Positions 26,201 through 33,901 of a DNA stretch of 64,000 nucleotides are shown here, piece by piece. This stretch comes from Gordionus sp. m RMFG-2023 (Eukaryota > Nematomorpha > Gordioida > Chordodea > Parachordodidae), in NCBI RefSeq assembly GCF_954871325.1, contig NC_088778.1, forward strand, positions 10,859,882 to 10,923,881, read 5' to 3'. The number at the start of each line of letters is the position of its first letter. Position 1 is the first letter of the stretch. The notes beneath the pieces were generated by a model. It did not search any database and was not told the DNA's origin. It was given only the letters and a program-made list of their open reading frames with translations. The translations under genes were made by a program, and so were the position numbers.

Positions 26201-29200
26201 CGATAGCGAGCTATTTTTTTATAAAAAGCGGTAGCGATAGTGCGCTACTTTTAAAAGTAGCGTTTAACAACACTGGTTAAGAGGGAGTTAAATAACAAAA
26301 TCCAAGTGTGCAATATTGTCTAACTTTATTAAAAGCTATATATGATAGTATGAGTAAAAGAATAGGGAAATTTTTTCCTGATGATGAATATATGGGCATT
26401 TTTGTCAACCTAATCATATCCATATTTTATGAACTTGTGATTGAGTCGAATGATTAAAAAATATATATATTCAAAATATATTATTAAGAGACGCCTAAAT
26501 CTTATACGTTAAAAACTTAATTAATATGCTTCCATTTTCATCAGTTCGAGTTAAAAGGTATTCAGTTTAAGTATAAAATTGGGATGAACTGGGATGAGAA
26601 TGGTCAGGTGGCTGTGTGGGGTATCTATTAGAAAGAGAAAAACAAGCAACGATTTGCGGGAAAGGATTGGTATAAAAGCAATTGAAGTAGTAATTAGAAG
26701 AAATAGACTGAGGTGGTATGGGATTGTTGAACGAAAGATGATTTGGTTAAGAGATGCATTTCGATGGAAGTAATGGGATCAAGGTCTCGAGGACATGAGA
26801 ATAATGCCCCCTATATATAATGACACCCAAGACCGTAAAAAGGGATCAGAGGTAAAACTGGTACCTGGGTAACCCTGAAAAACCGCTTATAAAGAATAAG
26901 TTAATGCTCTAAAACAACCATGGCTTCATGATTATTTGAAAAATAGATTATTAAAAAAATAATAATTAATCCTCTTTAATGTAAATTAATATTTCAACTC
27001 CTCTGCCTTGCCTGTCTAATGTTAAGAATGAGCTTAAAAAATGTTAACTATGTAATCTAACTCATCGTTAAATAAGATAAAACGAAATATTTAATCAATT
27101 GTAAATATTCACTTTTATTCTAAAATGAACTTCATTAATATTCAATTCACATATACAAAGTTCAAATAATCTCTTCTCAAGATATATACTTTGTTATGTT
27201 CTTCACAAATTATTAATGCTGTGAAGTAATGTCAAAAAGTAACGTCGTTACTTTTTTTGAAGAAAAGGAACGTCATTTGTTGCCTTCTTCTTATTGTATT
27301 ATAAAATTACTTTTATTTATTTTTTAATTATTAATATAAATAATTTAATCCGAATTTTAATTCATATCAACATTTGCCTTCATTTTTATTTTAAATTCTG
27401 GTTGTTAAATTTTCTGTCAAAATTAATATTCAATCAAAATTAAAAGTAAATGTTAATAATGATATTATTATTCTTATAATTTATTTTAAGAATATTATGT
27501 CCATTACTTACTTCTTCAGATGAAGATGATTTAACCCTTCCCTGGCCACAATTTGAAATATATTTTAAACCAATAAAGAAAATTAATGGTACTAAGTCTA
27601 CACTTTGGAAATGTAAATTATATACCAACACAAATATTTTAACCTCAATGTCCAGCAGTTCAAACTTAAAAAAGCATTTGAAGGTAAAAAGATAAATTAT
27701 TATATCATTATTTTAAATATTACTTTAATAATAGAATAATATTTTGAAAGCTTAATCATGGAATTAAAATATAAGTAGGGCTGTGTCGATATAAAATATC
27801 GGATCGGCACCGATATTTAGAATTTTCCAAAAATATCGGATCGGGCCGATACCTGTAAAAACAGATACGATCTTTTTACTTTTTTTTGTTATTTTATTTT
27901 ATGTTATGTATATATTTTACATTATTATAATATTTTCTTAATAATTTTTTTTAAACAATGCAAATGCACAACATCTAAATTTTATTCTTTTTTAAAATAG
28001 ATTTATAGTATTTTAAAAGTTTTTTTTATTAAAATAGAAAGGAACACCCAAAGTTTTAATTATTTAAAACTTTTTAAATAATTACGCTAATTTTATTAAT
28101 TATACTTTAAATAAAAGAATATTTTTAAATATGGTATTTGAATTGTGGAAATATTTTACAAAAGACAAAGATAATTTTGCAAAATGCGTTATCTGTGGAA
28201 TCATCTGAGTTTACCTTCAGTACGGCAGGGGATATAGATACTTCATATCGTAGAAGCTTATCGCCAGAAAATCTAGAAGCTCTCATATTTATTTAAAAAA
28301 ATCTAATATAGTATAATTTTATATATTAAATACATTTTATAATTCATACCAACTTAAAATGGATATATTATCAAATATATGTTTTTTAAATTATAGTCTT
28401 AATTGTAGAAATAAAAAATTAAATTAAATGCATAATTTGATTTTTTGCATGAAAATTATTGATTTCTTAATTACATTTGGTCAGTATCGCATCAATTTTG
28501 GAGCAATATCGGATCGGATAGGTGAAAATATGTGGATCGGCACAGCCCTAAATATAAGCAATTAAATTATACTACAGTATTGGGCTGGAAACCAACTTTA
28601 AAAACCCAAAATTAACAAAATATTGGTGTTGGTTCAAAGTATTATATTGAGTTTTAATATCTTCTATTTCTTGTTTTAGTATTGCTATTGGTTTGACTAT
28701 AAATGTTAATAAATTTAAAGAATAAAAAATAGTGATTTTAAAAAACTTTGTTATAATAAATAAATATGAAAGAGTGGTGTAGCCAGGATTTATCCAATAA
28801 CAAAATTTTACAGAGAATTTCATTATAAATTTTATTTATTATTAAAATACTATATATAACATCCAATTATTTAAAGCTGTGTTGAGCACTAAGCGCTCTT
28901 GTTTGTCTGATCAAAATTTTGAAATCAATTGTTGCTAAAAATAAATAAAAAATTGTTACATAAAGATGTTATCTTATAATATATTATTTTTGTATAATTT
29001 TATTTATATTATAATTAAATATATGAATATTTTTTTTATAAAACGATCTTATATATTCTTTTTGTATAGTTTTATTTTATTATATATTGTCAGAAAAAAA
29101 TAAATATTATTTTTGTATATTTAATTTTTTTAAGTAACGAGTAGCCCGTTACTTTTTCGAAAAGTCAGTAATGCGCGTTCCTTTTTGAAAAGATAACGAG

Positions 29201-31335
29201 TAACGGTAACGTGTTCCTTTTTTCAGATGTAACGAGTAACGGTAACGCGTTTCTTTTTTGTAGTAACGTTTACAGCACTACAAATTATTAATTTAAATGT
29301 TATTTTATAGTGACTTGGCTATTCTAATTTAATAGGTAATGATCATCTTATTTAAAGTATCCTATAATTAATATACTCTCATTTAGAAAAATATACTATC
29401 TTTTATCTTTTTGAAATTTTTTAGTATCTAAGGATTCATTTTTCTATAAGGAATCTATCTATATATAGATGACTTCTTTTTATGGACCTGCCTAACTCTG
29501 ATTGCAACTATAAATAATATCACCGTTTTATAGAGCATATAATAAATTGCTGTAGGATAAAATCACTCTATTTAGGATTTTGATTTTTTTTTAGTTGAGC
29601 AGATATATCACTTTTTGATGATATTTTGATAAAATTTCCATTCAAAATTGTAAAATTACATTTAGAGGATGTTGACATTGTCATAGATCCTATCAGATAT
29701 CTTATAAATATAACAATACAACATAAACTCCTTTTTTTAATTTCAAAAAAAAATTGTATTATCATTTATACTTTCAAAATAAATACTCATTCTAAAATTA
29801 AAATAGGGTTTAAAAAATGTTATGTCTCAAAATATTATAAATAGTAAATAAAAGTAGGCATGTTACTACCCAATCCTGAGTGGAATATGTTATTTTTTTG
29901 ATATATTTTCTATATAATTATGAAATAATTACCTTTTTTATATTATAGTAAAATTAACACTAAAATTATATTTTGGTGTAAAATTATTTAAATAAAAGAT
30001 ATATATTTAACTTCATAACTTTTCAGTCAATTAAGTGAATTTATAGTTCAGATGGAAAATTAATAAAATGATTTAAAATTTTATAGCAAATTGTATATTT
30101 ATAGCAGCAAAATCAAGTCTTAAAAATTAAAAAAAATGCACTATAAATGATTTAAATGTTAAAAATTCCAATCTCTACAATGTATACATAACAAAATATA
30201 TTTAATGGTTGACCTTTTTTTCATACTAGCATATTATACAATATTTTATATTATAATCTTGTAATATAATTAATTATAAGGTTTTATTATTACCTTTAAA
30301 GATGTTACTCATTTTATCATAAAATTTAATAAAAAAGTTAGAATTTTATTAACTGTCAAATCCTCTGGCATAGTCATATTCAAAAAAATCTTCCTGAGCA
30401 TGTCTATGAGATATTCTTTCAACTTCAGTTCCTCTTAAATCATATAATTTACGTTTTTGGGGGTCACTGAGAGTTGTGAAAGCATTGCCTATTGCTATAA
30501 AATAGTAAAAAATATTTTAAATTTTCAGATGATTTTTTAAAAGAGAGCAATATATTTTATAGTAATTTTTTATCATTGCAAATGCATAAATTCAAACATA
30601 TGTACCCTTGAAGGCTTCAGCTGAACCTGGGGCCTTATTTTTATCAGGATGAAATTGAAGGGCTAATTTCTTGTAGGATTTTTTAATATCAGCTTCAGAA
30701 GCATCTCGTGATATTCCTAATATCTCATAATAATCTTTGCATCTTTTAATTCTAGTTAGGTTAATGTGCAAATATAAATAAATACACTTTGTAAAAAATA
30801 TGTAACATTACTAATTCAATAAACTTAAATATGGATGATTATAAATGATATTATACACATCAATTATTTAGGATACAACACATATGAGAAGAGATATATT
30901 CTAAATTTCAAAATTGTTATTATTTAAAATTCTTAAGATATATTTCAAAATAAATTGCTAAGATAAACAACACATATATATATACTACCTTTTGATTGCA
31001 TCCATTTCTTCTTTCGAATAAAATGTCCTTTCCCTGGACTGTGACCTATGTCTGGTAAATTGGTTATCACCAGAATCTTTAGGAATAAAGTTGGAATGGT
31101 TAGATTTATGGGTGTGATTGGTATTAGTGGTTTGTTTGATACGATTTATATGGTCGAACATGGCTTTTAAATAAATTATAAAATAAATTTTTTATTGTAT
31201 ACTTTTAATTTTATGGGAAGGATATAATTTTTCGGCTTTGTGCAAAAATTTTAGGGCTTTATCCATAATACCCTCTTTTAAATATTTTTGGGCTAACTCA
31301 TAGCATCGTTCGCTCTCATCTCGATTACTATCCAT
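8048..31335 (-). CDS. DNAJB12/DNAJB14-type ER membrane J-protein gene (partial, split)
   Basis: Family role: a co-chaperone that stimulates Hsp70 at the cytosolic face of the ER membrane and helps clear misfolded membrane proteins. The exons found, in transcript order, are 31335-31203, 31163-30989, 30751-30606, 30494-30354, 18859-18800, 18717-18632 and 8211-8048. Phases agree through the first six, giving 247 codons. Visible parts are the N-terminal signature [11 protein letters not shown] with [14 protein letters not shown] (residues 1-40), a J domain at about 107-172 ([12 protein letters not shown] at 137-139), the IFNLFFGGG motif at 206-214, and a DUF1977-like block. Introns range from 39 bp to 11.5 kb. 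The transmembrane exon and final exon were not located, so the gene model is incomplete. DNAJB12 and DNAJB14 cannot be separated here. Confidence 0.88.
8662..9026. mobile_element. hAT-like MITE, GGGCGGGT family (family G), degraded copy
   Basis: The ends TTGAGGTTTGTAATGGG and TTGCAGACCTCTA match the better copy at 60672-61142. Both arms carry repeated GGCGGGCGGGTTAAA motifs and a shared central block (AATAGTTTTATTTCATAAT). The 8-bp flanks match poorly, so this copy is older. Confidence 0.7.
9241..9425 (-). pseudogene. hAT transposase C-terminal fragment
   Basis: A short minus-strand frame reads [14 protein letters not shown] followed by LRANMDTIN, and ends at a stop at 9241. This is the C-terminal dimerisation block of TTF/ZMYM-type hAT transposases (usual form CERSFSKLKLIKNYLRS). 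The rest of the gene was not recognised. It probably belongs to the CAGGGGCGG element around it. Confidence 0.65.
9810..11740. mobile_element. Long-TIR DNA transposon, copy B
   Basis: The inverted arms are about 470 bp (9810-10290 against 11275-11740) and begin GGGCCATTCCACGTCAAATC. They share the same sequence as copy A at 305-1573. The flanks are AAAA on both sides, possibly a 4-bp duplication but also explainable as a poly-A site. The interior at 10450-11270 is unique to this copy and holds a small coding region. Confidence 0.8.
10563..10947 (-). CDS. Two overlapping small frames inside the long-TIR element
   Basis: Two minus-strand frames overlap: 10690-10947 (85 codons) and 10563-10781 (72 codons). 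The second contains [12 protein letters not shown], a CxxC pair followed by an acidic stretch and a basic end ([10 protein letters not shown]). A frame change between them would give one protein of about 130 residues. I do not recognise the family. A small zinc-binding accessory protein of the transposon is one possibility. No DDE or RNase H-like motif is visible, so this is not a transposase core. Confidence 0.4.
11741..13029. other. Intron-like AT-rich sequence
   Basis: I see no exon of the surrounding J-protein gene and no intact element. A weakened family F MITE lies at about 11975-12140 (GCCCGATTTATTTT to AATAAGCCTGAGTC). The rest has no recognisable signal. Confidence 0.4.
13030..14060 (-). 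pseudogene. Unrecognised decayed coding region
   Basis: Several consecutive minus-strand segments have protein-like composition in changing frames, for example [14 protein letters not shown] near 13440-13480, [17 protein letters not shown] near 13290-13340 and [14 protein letters not shown] near 13030-13080. They use Trp, Cys and charged residues far more than the surrounding AT-rich filler does. The region is broken in several places. I could not match it to a transposase, a reverse transcriptase or the host J-protein. An old element or a retro-copied gene is possible. Confidence 0.4.
14250..14520. mobile_element. Degraded DNA-transposon end region
   Basis: Inverted fragments such as GGGCATTATGCCC (near 14495) and AAAATGCCCACTTGG, with TATGGCCAGTCCACC nearby, resemble the subterminal part of CAGGGGCGGATTGGCC-type hAT elements in reverse. 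No complete end or target duplication was found. The overlapping open frames here have no domain features. Confidence 0.35.
14521..15193. other. Intron-like sequence without features
   Basis: No open frame or known repeat was recognised. Confidence 0.4.
15194..15386. mobile_element. MITE, AAACGGCTC family (family F), worn copy
   Basis: It has the same arms as 6450-6670 (TTTTTAAAAACGGCTTACTCAATATTT and TTTTAAAAATCGGCTCAAA), with the outer left arm partly lost. The flanks ATTCAAAT and GTCCAAAT match in 6 of 8 positions. Confidence 0.75.
15400..15788. mobile_element. MITE with CGTCGGTATAGAATTGGAGTGCT inverted ends
   Basis: The inverted ends of about 30 bp are ATGTCGTCGGTATAGAATTGG and CCAATTCTAGACCGACGATAT. 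The interior is a direct duplication starting GAGTTAGAAGTGGATAATAAC at 15451 and again at 15619 (168 bp apart); the second copy lacks about 25 bp. It has no coding content. The possible TA flanks leave the superfamily open. Confidence 0.7.
15789..16249. other. AT-rich spacer
   Basis: No feature was recognised before the gypsy fossil. Confidence 0.35.
16250..17370 (+). mobile_element. Ty3/gypsy retrotransposon fossil (gag to start of RT)
   Basis: Pieces in order are gag-like sequence, a zinc-knuckle region with paired CxxC and H/C patterns (16920-17020), an aspartic protease-type DTGSA motif (about 17065) and the beginning of a reverse transcriptase region (about 17150-17330). It is broken, with several breaks, and truncated at both ends. 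No LTRs were recognised. It looks old. It lies in a large intron of the J-protein gene in the opposite orientation. Confidence 0.75.
17371..18631. other. Intron-like sequence with a dispersed direct repeat
   Basis: Two copies of a block of about 55 bp, ending AACAAAATTTTGCATAAA, lie at about 17382-17440 and 17943-17996. Two long C runs flank 17680-17745. No exon for a transmembrane segment was recognised on the minus strand. Confidence 0.4.
18632..18859 (-). CDS. J-protein gene: exons 5 and 6
   Basis: Exon 5 (18859-18800, 60 bp) encodes [19 protein letters not shown]. Exon 6 (18717-18632, 86 bp) encodes a Gly/Arg/Gln-rich linker ([13 protein letters not shown], then PPSRSREE). They are separated by an 82-bp intron, GTTAAT to TTATAG. 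The FNLFFGGG block followed by a polar linker is diagnostic for DNAJB12/14. Reading through the exon 6 donor adds about 17 codons and then a stop, so an unspliced form would lack the membrane anchor. Confidence 0.9.
19290..20292. repeat. Long inverted repeat within the hAT element
   Basis: The left arm contains AACACTATCAGAGGTGATAC (about 19478). The right arm (20095-20292) is its near-complete reverse complement over about 200 bp, with GATGGTAGTTAGAACTTAAAAC at the outer edge. The loop is about 600 bp. A transcript of it would fold into a long hairpin. Confidence 0.8.
20340..20900. repeat. Tandem array, unit about 117 bp, about 5 copies
   Basis: The units share TAAACATGTTAGAAATATTT, TATGACAATTGTCAC and GGTACATCTTCACTAAA. 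The outer copies diverge more. The same unit in another element recurs at 33230-33760 and 47455-47670. Confidence 0.85.
21659..22504. other. AT-rich intronic sequence
   Basis: There are open frames at 21968-22234 and 22241-22453, but they are hydrophobic low-complexity translations of AT-rich DNA without family features. I do not call them genes. Confidence 0.35.
22505..22601. mobile_element. Solo end fragment of the ATCGGATCGG hAT family
   Basis: About 95 bp (GATATCGGATTGGTAATTAG, GCCGATATCAATTTAATAT) matches the right end of the element at 22945-24585 in the same orientation. Confidence 0.65.
23220..23880 (+). pseudogene. ZBED-type hAT transposase, C-terminal half, broken
   Basis: The frame at 23587-23769 reads [13 protein letters not shown] and [10 protein letters not shown]. 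The next frame has [16 protein letters not shown], the C-terminal dimerisation block of ZBED-like hAT transposases (PL-YW, then PT-SE--FS-AGDI). Upstream frames with [16 protein letters not shown] belong to the middle of the protein. There are several stops and frame changes, and the BED finger and most of the catalytic core are missing. Confidence 0.75.
24017..24366. mobile_element. Nested hAT-like MITE, GGGCCGGGC family
   Basis: This is a 350-bp element rich in TTCGGGCCGGGC motifs. It is flanked by a perfect 8-bp duplication, TTAGAATT (24009-24016 and 24367-24374), and lies inside the ATCGGATCGG hAT. Confidence 0.85.
24696..26275 (+). mobile_element. hAT element, GTAGCGGTAGCG family
   Basis: The ends CAGTGTTGTTAAAATAGCG and AGCGTTTAACAACACTG are flanked by GCTAAGAG and GTTAAGAG (7 of 8). 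Subterminal arrays repeat GATAGCGGTAGC. The 1580-bp body carries the N-terminal two thirds of a transposase with introns. Confidence 0.9.
24915..25925 (+). pseudogene. BED-finger hAT transposase, N-terminal part
   Basis: It opens with a BED finger ([31 protein letters not shown] at about 24970-25110). A GTAATATATT donor is followed by an intron of about 190 bp. The next frame (25460-25699) ends [15 protein letters not shown] and is spliced at GTAAAA to an exon reading [11 protein letters not shown]. The core motif [11 protein letters not shown] lies at 25888-25920. These match the ZBED-type hAT order: BED, TADCWT, TDNGSN. The sequence then ends without the C-terminal dimerisation block. It has a few stops and is inactive, but better preserved than the other hAT genes here. 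Confidence 0.82.
26284..27205 (+). other. Intronic sequence containing a LINE tail
   Basis: Apart from the LINE fragment at 26590-26830, nothing was recognised. The right end carries the CAAATTAT target duplicate. Confidence 0.4.
26590..26830 (+). pseudogene. RTE-type LINE C-terminal fragment
   Basis: The translation reads [28 protein letters not shown] and [14 protein letters not shown]. This is the post-reverse-transcriptase tail typical of RTE-clade LINEs (W-CGV, LR-R-GI, RLRW-GHV-R). A frame change follows, then [13 protein letters not shown], the usual G-R-RG end. Only about 80 codons remain, consistent with a 5'-truncated insertion in the J-protein intron, antisense to the host gene. 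Confidence 0.75.
27505..27690 (+). pseudogene. BED-finger exon of a hAT transposase
   Basis: One frame reads [25 protein letters not shown] and [10 protein letters not shown], followed by a GTAAAAAG donor. This has the BED layout (aromatic pair, C, H), but the second cysteine appears replaced by tyrosine. The transposase downstream is not recognisable. Confidence 0.65.
27776..28550 (+). mobile_element. Nested internally deleted hAT, ATCGGATCGG family
   Basis: The ends TAGGGCTGTGTCGATAT and GATCGGCACAGCCCTA are flanked by a perfect AATATAAG duplication (27768-27775 and 28551-28558). It is a full insertion into the GTAACGGTAACG hAT. It is 775 bp long and carries a minimal coding remnant. Confidence 0.9.
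28131..28300 (+). pseudogene. Minimal hAT remnant: start of BED finger joined to the dimerisation block
   Basis: The ATG at 28131 opens [12 protein letters not shown] then FAKCVICGI, the first half of a BED finger. Within a few bases, in another frame, comes [12 protein letters not shown] then [12 protein letters not shown], the end of the hAT dimerisation domain. Everything between is deleted, including the BED histidines and the catalytic core. It follows the same N-to-C fusion pattern as the unrelated hAT at 4918-6200. Confidence 0.75.
29289..30353. other. Intron 4 of the J-protein gene, 5' part
   Basis: The short frames here are antisense AT-rich translations. No element or RNA was recognised. 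The donor at 30353 is GTTAAT. Confidence 0.5.
30354..31335 (-). CDS. J-protein gene: exons 1-4 with start codon and J domain
   Basis: Exon 1 (31335-31203) starts at ATG and encodes [11 protein letters not shown] and [15 protein letters not shown] 39-bp intron (GTATAC to TTAAAAG) leads to exon 2 (31163-30989), a polar linker ending [11 protein letters not shown]. Exon 3 (30751-30606) encodes [30 protein letters not shown] and AEAFK. Exon 4 (30494-30354) completes the J domain ([18 protein letters not shown]) and continues with [13 protein letters not shown]. Phases 1, 2, 1, 1 agree across the junctions. The start is supported by the family's conserved N-terminus. There are no stops or frame breaks, so this looks like a working gene. 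Confidence 0.92.
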
Positions 31336-31370
31336 TAGAGCAGTATGCCTAAAATAGGATGATATAACAG

Positions 31371-31384
31371 GTCACGTGTGACCG
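31371..31384. promoter_or_regulatory. E-box (CACGTG) near the J-protein start
   Basis: GTCACGTGTGACC lies about 40 bp upstream of the start codon. CACGTG is the core bound by bHLH-ZIP factors, and ACGTG cores also occur in unfolded-protein-response elements. The family's ER role makes this plausible, but a single hexamer is weak evidence. Confidence 0.35.
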
Positions 31385-31498
31385 CTGTCATTAGCTGTTT
31401 AATCAATTATAGAGAAATCATGAACAATGCCTGTTATCGAATAATAAAAAACAATAACCTAATTTACAATTTTTTTTATATATTTCTGCAATATATAT

Positions 31499-31553
31499 TC
31501 TTACTTACTTACTTTCTTTCTTTCGTTCTTTCTTTCGTTCTTTCTTTCTTTTT
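31499..31553. repeat. CTTT microsatellite
   Basis: A tetranucleotide run of TACT, TTTC and TTCG variants. Confidence 0.85.
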
Positions 31554-31569
31554 GTATCTATAGCATATA

Positions 31570-32290
31570 TATAATTTAGACTTGATGTAATCTTTATTGC
31601 AACCTATTAATCCATTTATACAAATAATATTAATCTTCTATATCTGATAACAACATTATAAAATACAAAACATCTCATAAAAACATACTCATCCCGTTTA
31701 ATAATCCCCACCAATCATTCACTAAATCTCCATAAAACCATATGATGTGGATTGATTATTCTTGTCTATCTCCCCCTGTTCGGTAGCTAGTCACTTTATT
31801 TCTTCGAAAACATCCTTTGCAGACGCAAACCTTAGATGGTCCCAATGACGTTAAACTTTGAACGGTCCTTGAGGATCCAGTTAACGCTTAGACGGCATCG
31901 CGGTTTACAATATTACTCCTGAACCGATCATTGTCACGAATCGTATTCACGTGGACTGTCCACAAGGCGTTAGACGTTGGGCATAATCCGTTATCGTTTA
32001 AACCACCATGAGGTCTCTGTAATCACCATTACCAATTTACTCCTTATCCCATTATTATCATTAACTGGGTAGTCATCATCACTTGTCCATGTCGATGGGT
32101 CTTATCTATAGTCTATCCACTTTTAACTAGAATCTTCTGGGCAACTATTCGGGAGTATCTTTGATGATCAACATCGATCCTTATATATAACTTGGACTTC
32201 ATTTAATTCTATATTGCAATCAAATAGTCCTACATCTGATGACAACATTATTGTTGAATAATGATTTAAACTCGTCTTATTTTATTGCGT
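31570..32290. mobile_element. Possible LTR-type repeat island
   Basis: A stretch less AT-rich than its surroundings is bounded by similar direct repeats of about 80 bp (TTATTGCAAC, then ATATCTGATAACAACATTA near 31600-31665; ATATTGCAATC, then CATCTGATGACAACATTA near 32205-32262). Direct terminal repeats of this kind suggest an LTR fossil, but no coding part is visible. The family is unknown and the repeats are old and diverged. Confidence 0.35.
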
Positions 32291-32599
32291 AGATTATTCT
32301 TAATTTTATTTTGTAAAAAAATACTTATTTAACTAGATCTTTTAATATGTACTTTTATTTTAATTCTCCTTTTGATTATTCAATATTTTGTAAATTAACT
32401 TTTTATAACTTAACCTTTTAGATTCTAATTTTTAGATAAAAAAATATATATTGTAAATGTTTGAAGAAAATGAATATAGATACAAAAATAATTTATTACG
32501 GTATTAATATATGTTATTTTATTTTTACAATTATTATAATAATAATAATAATTGTTGTAATATAGTTTTATTATTTATATTATACTAGTAGAAAGCACG
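32291..32599. other. AT-rich spacer with AAT run
   Basis: No gene was seen. There is a short AAT microsatellite at about 32535-32552. Confidence 0.4.
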
Positions 32600-33037
32600 T
32601 CAAAAATGACGAAAAATGAAATTTTTATTCATTTTTTACGATAGATGTCATGCCAGGTTCAAGCTCACAATATTAGGAAGCATCCAAGATCTTATAATTT
32701 TAAAAAAGTTTATCAAGCCCAGCTCTACCCTTAATAATTTGTAAAAGATATTCCCAAGTCAGGTGCAAGCTAATATTAATTTTGAGGTTCCAAGCCCAGT
32801 CCTACCCATTATAATTTTGAAAATTTCCTGCCTCGGATATTTCCTTTTAACATTTCAATTTTTTTAATTTTTAATTGATTTATCATCACATGAAGGGGAA
32901 ATATCTGATTTACCAATTGGTCTAATATGTAAAAAAATACATATTCCTTATTAAGGAAAACTGGGAAGCCCTGGGCATACCACTTATTAGAGACAAACTT
33001 TAAAAAAAATAGGATCCTTGTGAATAGGTATAGAATC
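32600..33037. repeat. Dispersed repeat R, interrupted copy
   Basis: AGATGTCATGCCAGGTTCAAG and TAGGATCCTTGTGAATAGG recur at 47940-48105, where they lead into a satellite-like array. Here the repeat is cut by the GGGTCGG element at 33038. Confidence 0.7.
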
Positions 33038-33901
33038 TAGTGTTGTTAAATGGTTGGTTTTTTACGACCCAGAACCCGAGCCGAAGTCGTAGATATCTGC
33101 TCAATCGTGAGCCAGGGTTGAAAAATCGACCACGACCTAACCCAATGGGCCTGTTGAGCCGACCCATTTGGTTGGCTTGTTGGGTCGGCTTGCTGGGTCG
33201 GCTTGCGTTAAAATTTGTCATAATCGTTATTTTTAAGTTTTTTCGAATTTTTTTGAAGTAAATAGGTAAAAATATATATTGTAAACATGTTAAATTAAAT
33301 TTTCAGTGAAAAGTGACAATTATCATAATCGTCATTTTTAAGTTTTTTCGAATTTTTGAAGCAAATAGGTAAAAATATATGTTGTGAACATGTTAAATTA
33401 AATTTTCAGTGAATATGTACCTTAAAAAAGTGACAATTGTCATAATCGTCATCTTTAAGTTTTTTCGAATTTTTTTGAAGCAAATAGGTAAAAATAAATA
33501 TTGTAAACATGTTAAATTAAATTTTCAGTGAATATGTACCTTAGAAAAGTGACAATTGTCATAATCTTCATTTTTAAGTTTTTTCGAATTTATTTGAAGC
33601 AAATAGGTGAAATATATGTTGTGAACATGTTAAATTAAATTTTTAGTGAATATGTACCTTAGAAAAGTGACAATTGTCATCATAATCGTCATTTTAAAGT
33701 TTTTTCGAATTTTTTTAAATTAAATAGATAAAAAAATATATTGTAAGGATGTTAAAAAATTTCAAATATTATAGCCGGGCATGGGCAGGCGGGAGAAAAC
33801 TCGCCCAATGCTGACCTTTAATTTAAACATCTATTAGAAAAATCTAGAGGTTTAGGCAATATTTTTCTTAAAGGCTCAAATCGAGCCGTTTAACAACACT
33901 A
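33038..33901. mobile_element. Composite hAT-like element with GGGTCGG left end
   Basis: The left end TAGTGTTGTTAAATGGTTGG leads into repeated GGGTCGGCTTG motifs and an array of units of about 117 bp (33230-33760). The right end (GGCTCAAATCGAGCCGTTTAACAACACTA) belongs to family F instead. The flanking 8-mers do not match, as expected if two elements were joined by deletion or recombination. Confidence 0.7.
33230..33760. repeat. Tandem array, unit about 117 bp, 4 to 5 copies
   Basis: The units share TGTAAACATGTTAAATTAAAT, AAAGTGACAATTGTCATAAT and AAGTTTTTTCGAATTTTTTT. It is the reverse-orientation relative of the array at 20340-20900. Confidence 0.85.

Larger units (their letters stand above)
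27214..29280 (+). mobile_element. hAT element, GTAACGGTAACG family
   Basis: The ends TAATGCTGTGAAGTAATG and AACGTTTACAGCACTA are flanked by a perfect CAAATTAT duplication (27206-27213 and 29281-29288). The right end repeats GAGTAACGGTAACG. The interior has a BED-finger exon and a complete nested hAT at 27776-28550. It lies in intron 4 of the J-protein gene. Confidence 0.9.

Noticed and set aside
31378-31563. Small plus-strand frame divergent from the J-protein gene
   Set aside because: Its end is the CTTT microsatellite and the rest has no features.
33000-33261. Pro/Arg-rich frames on both strands
   Set aside because: They are translations of the GGGTCGG motif array.
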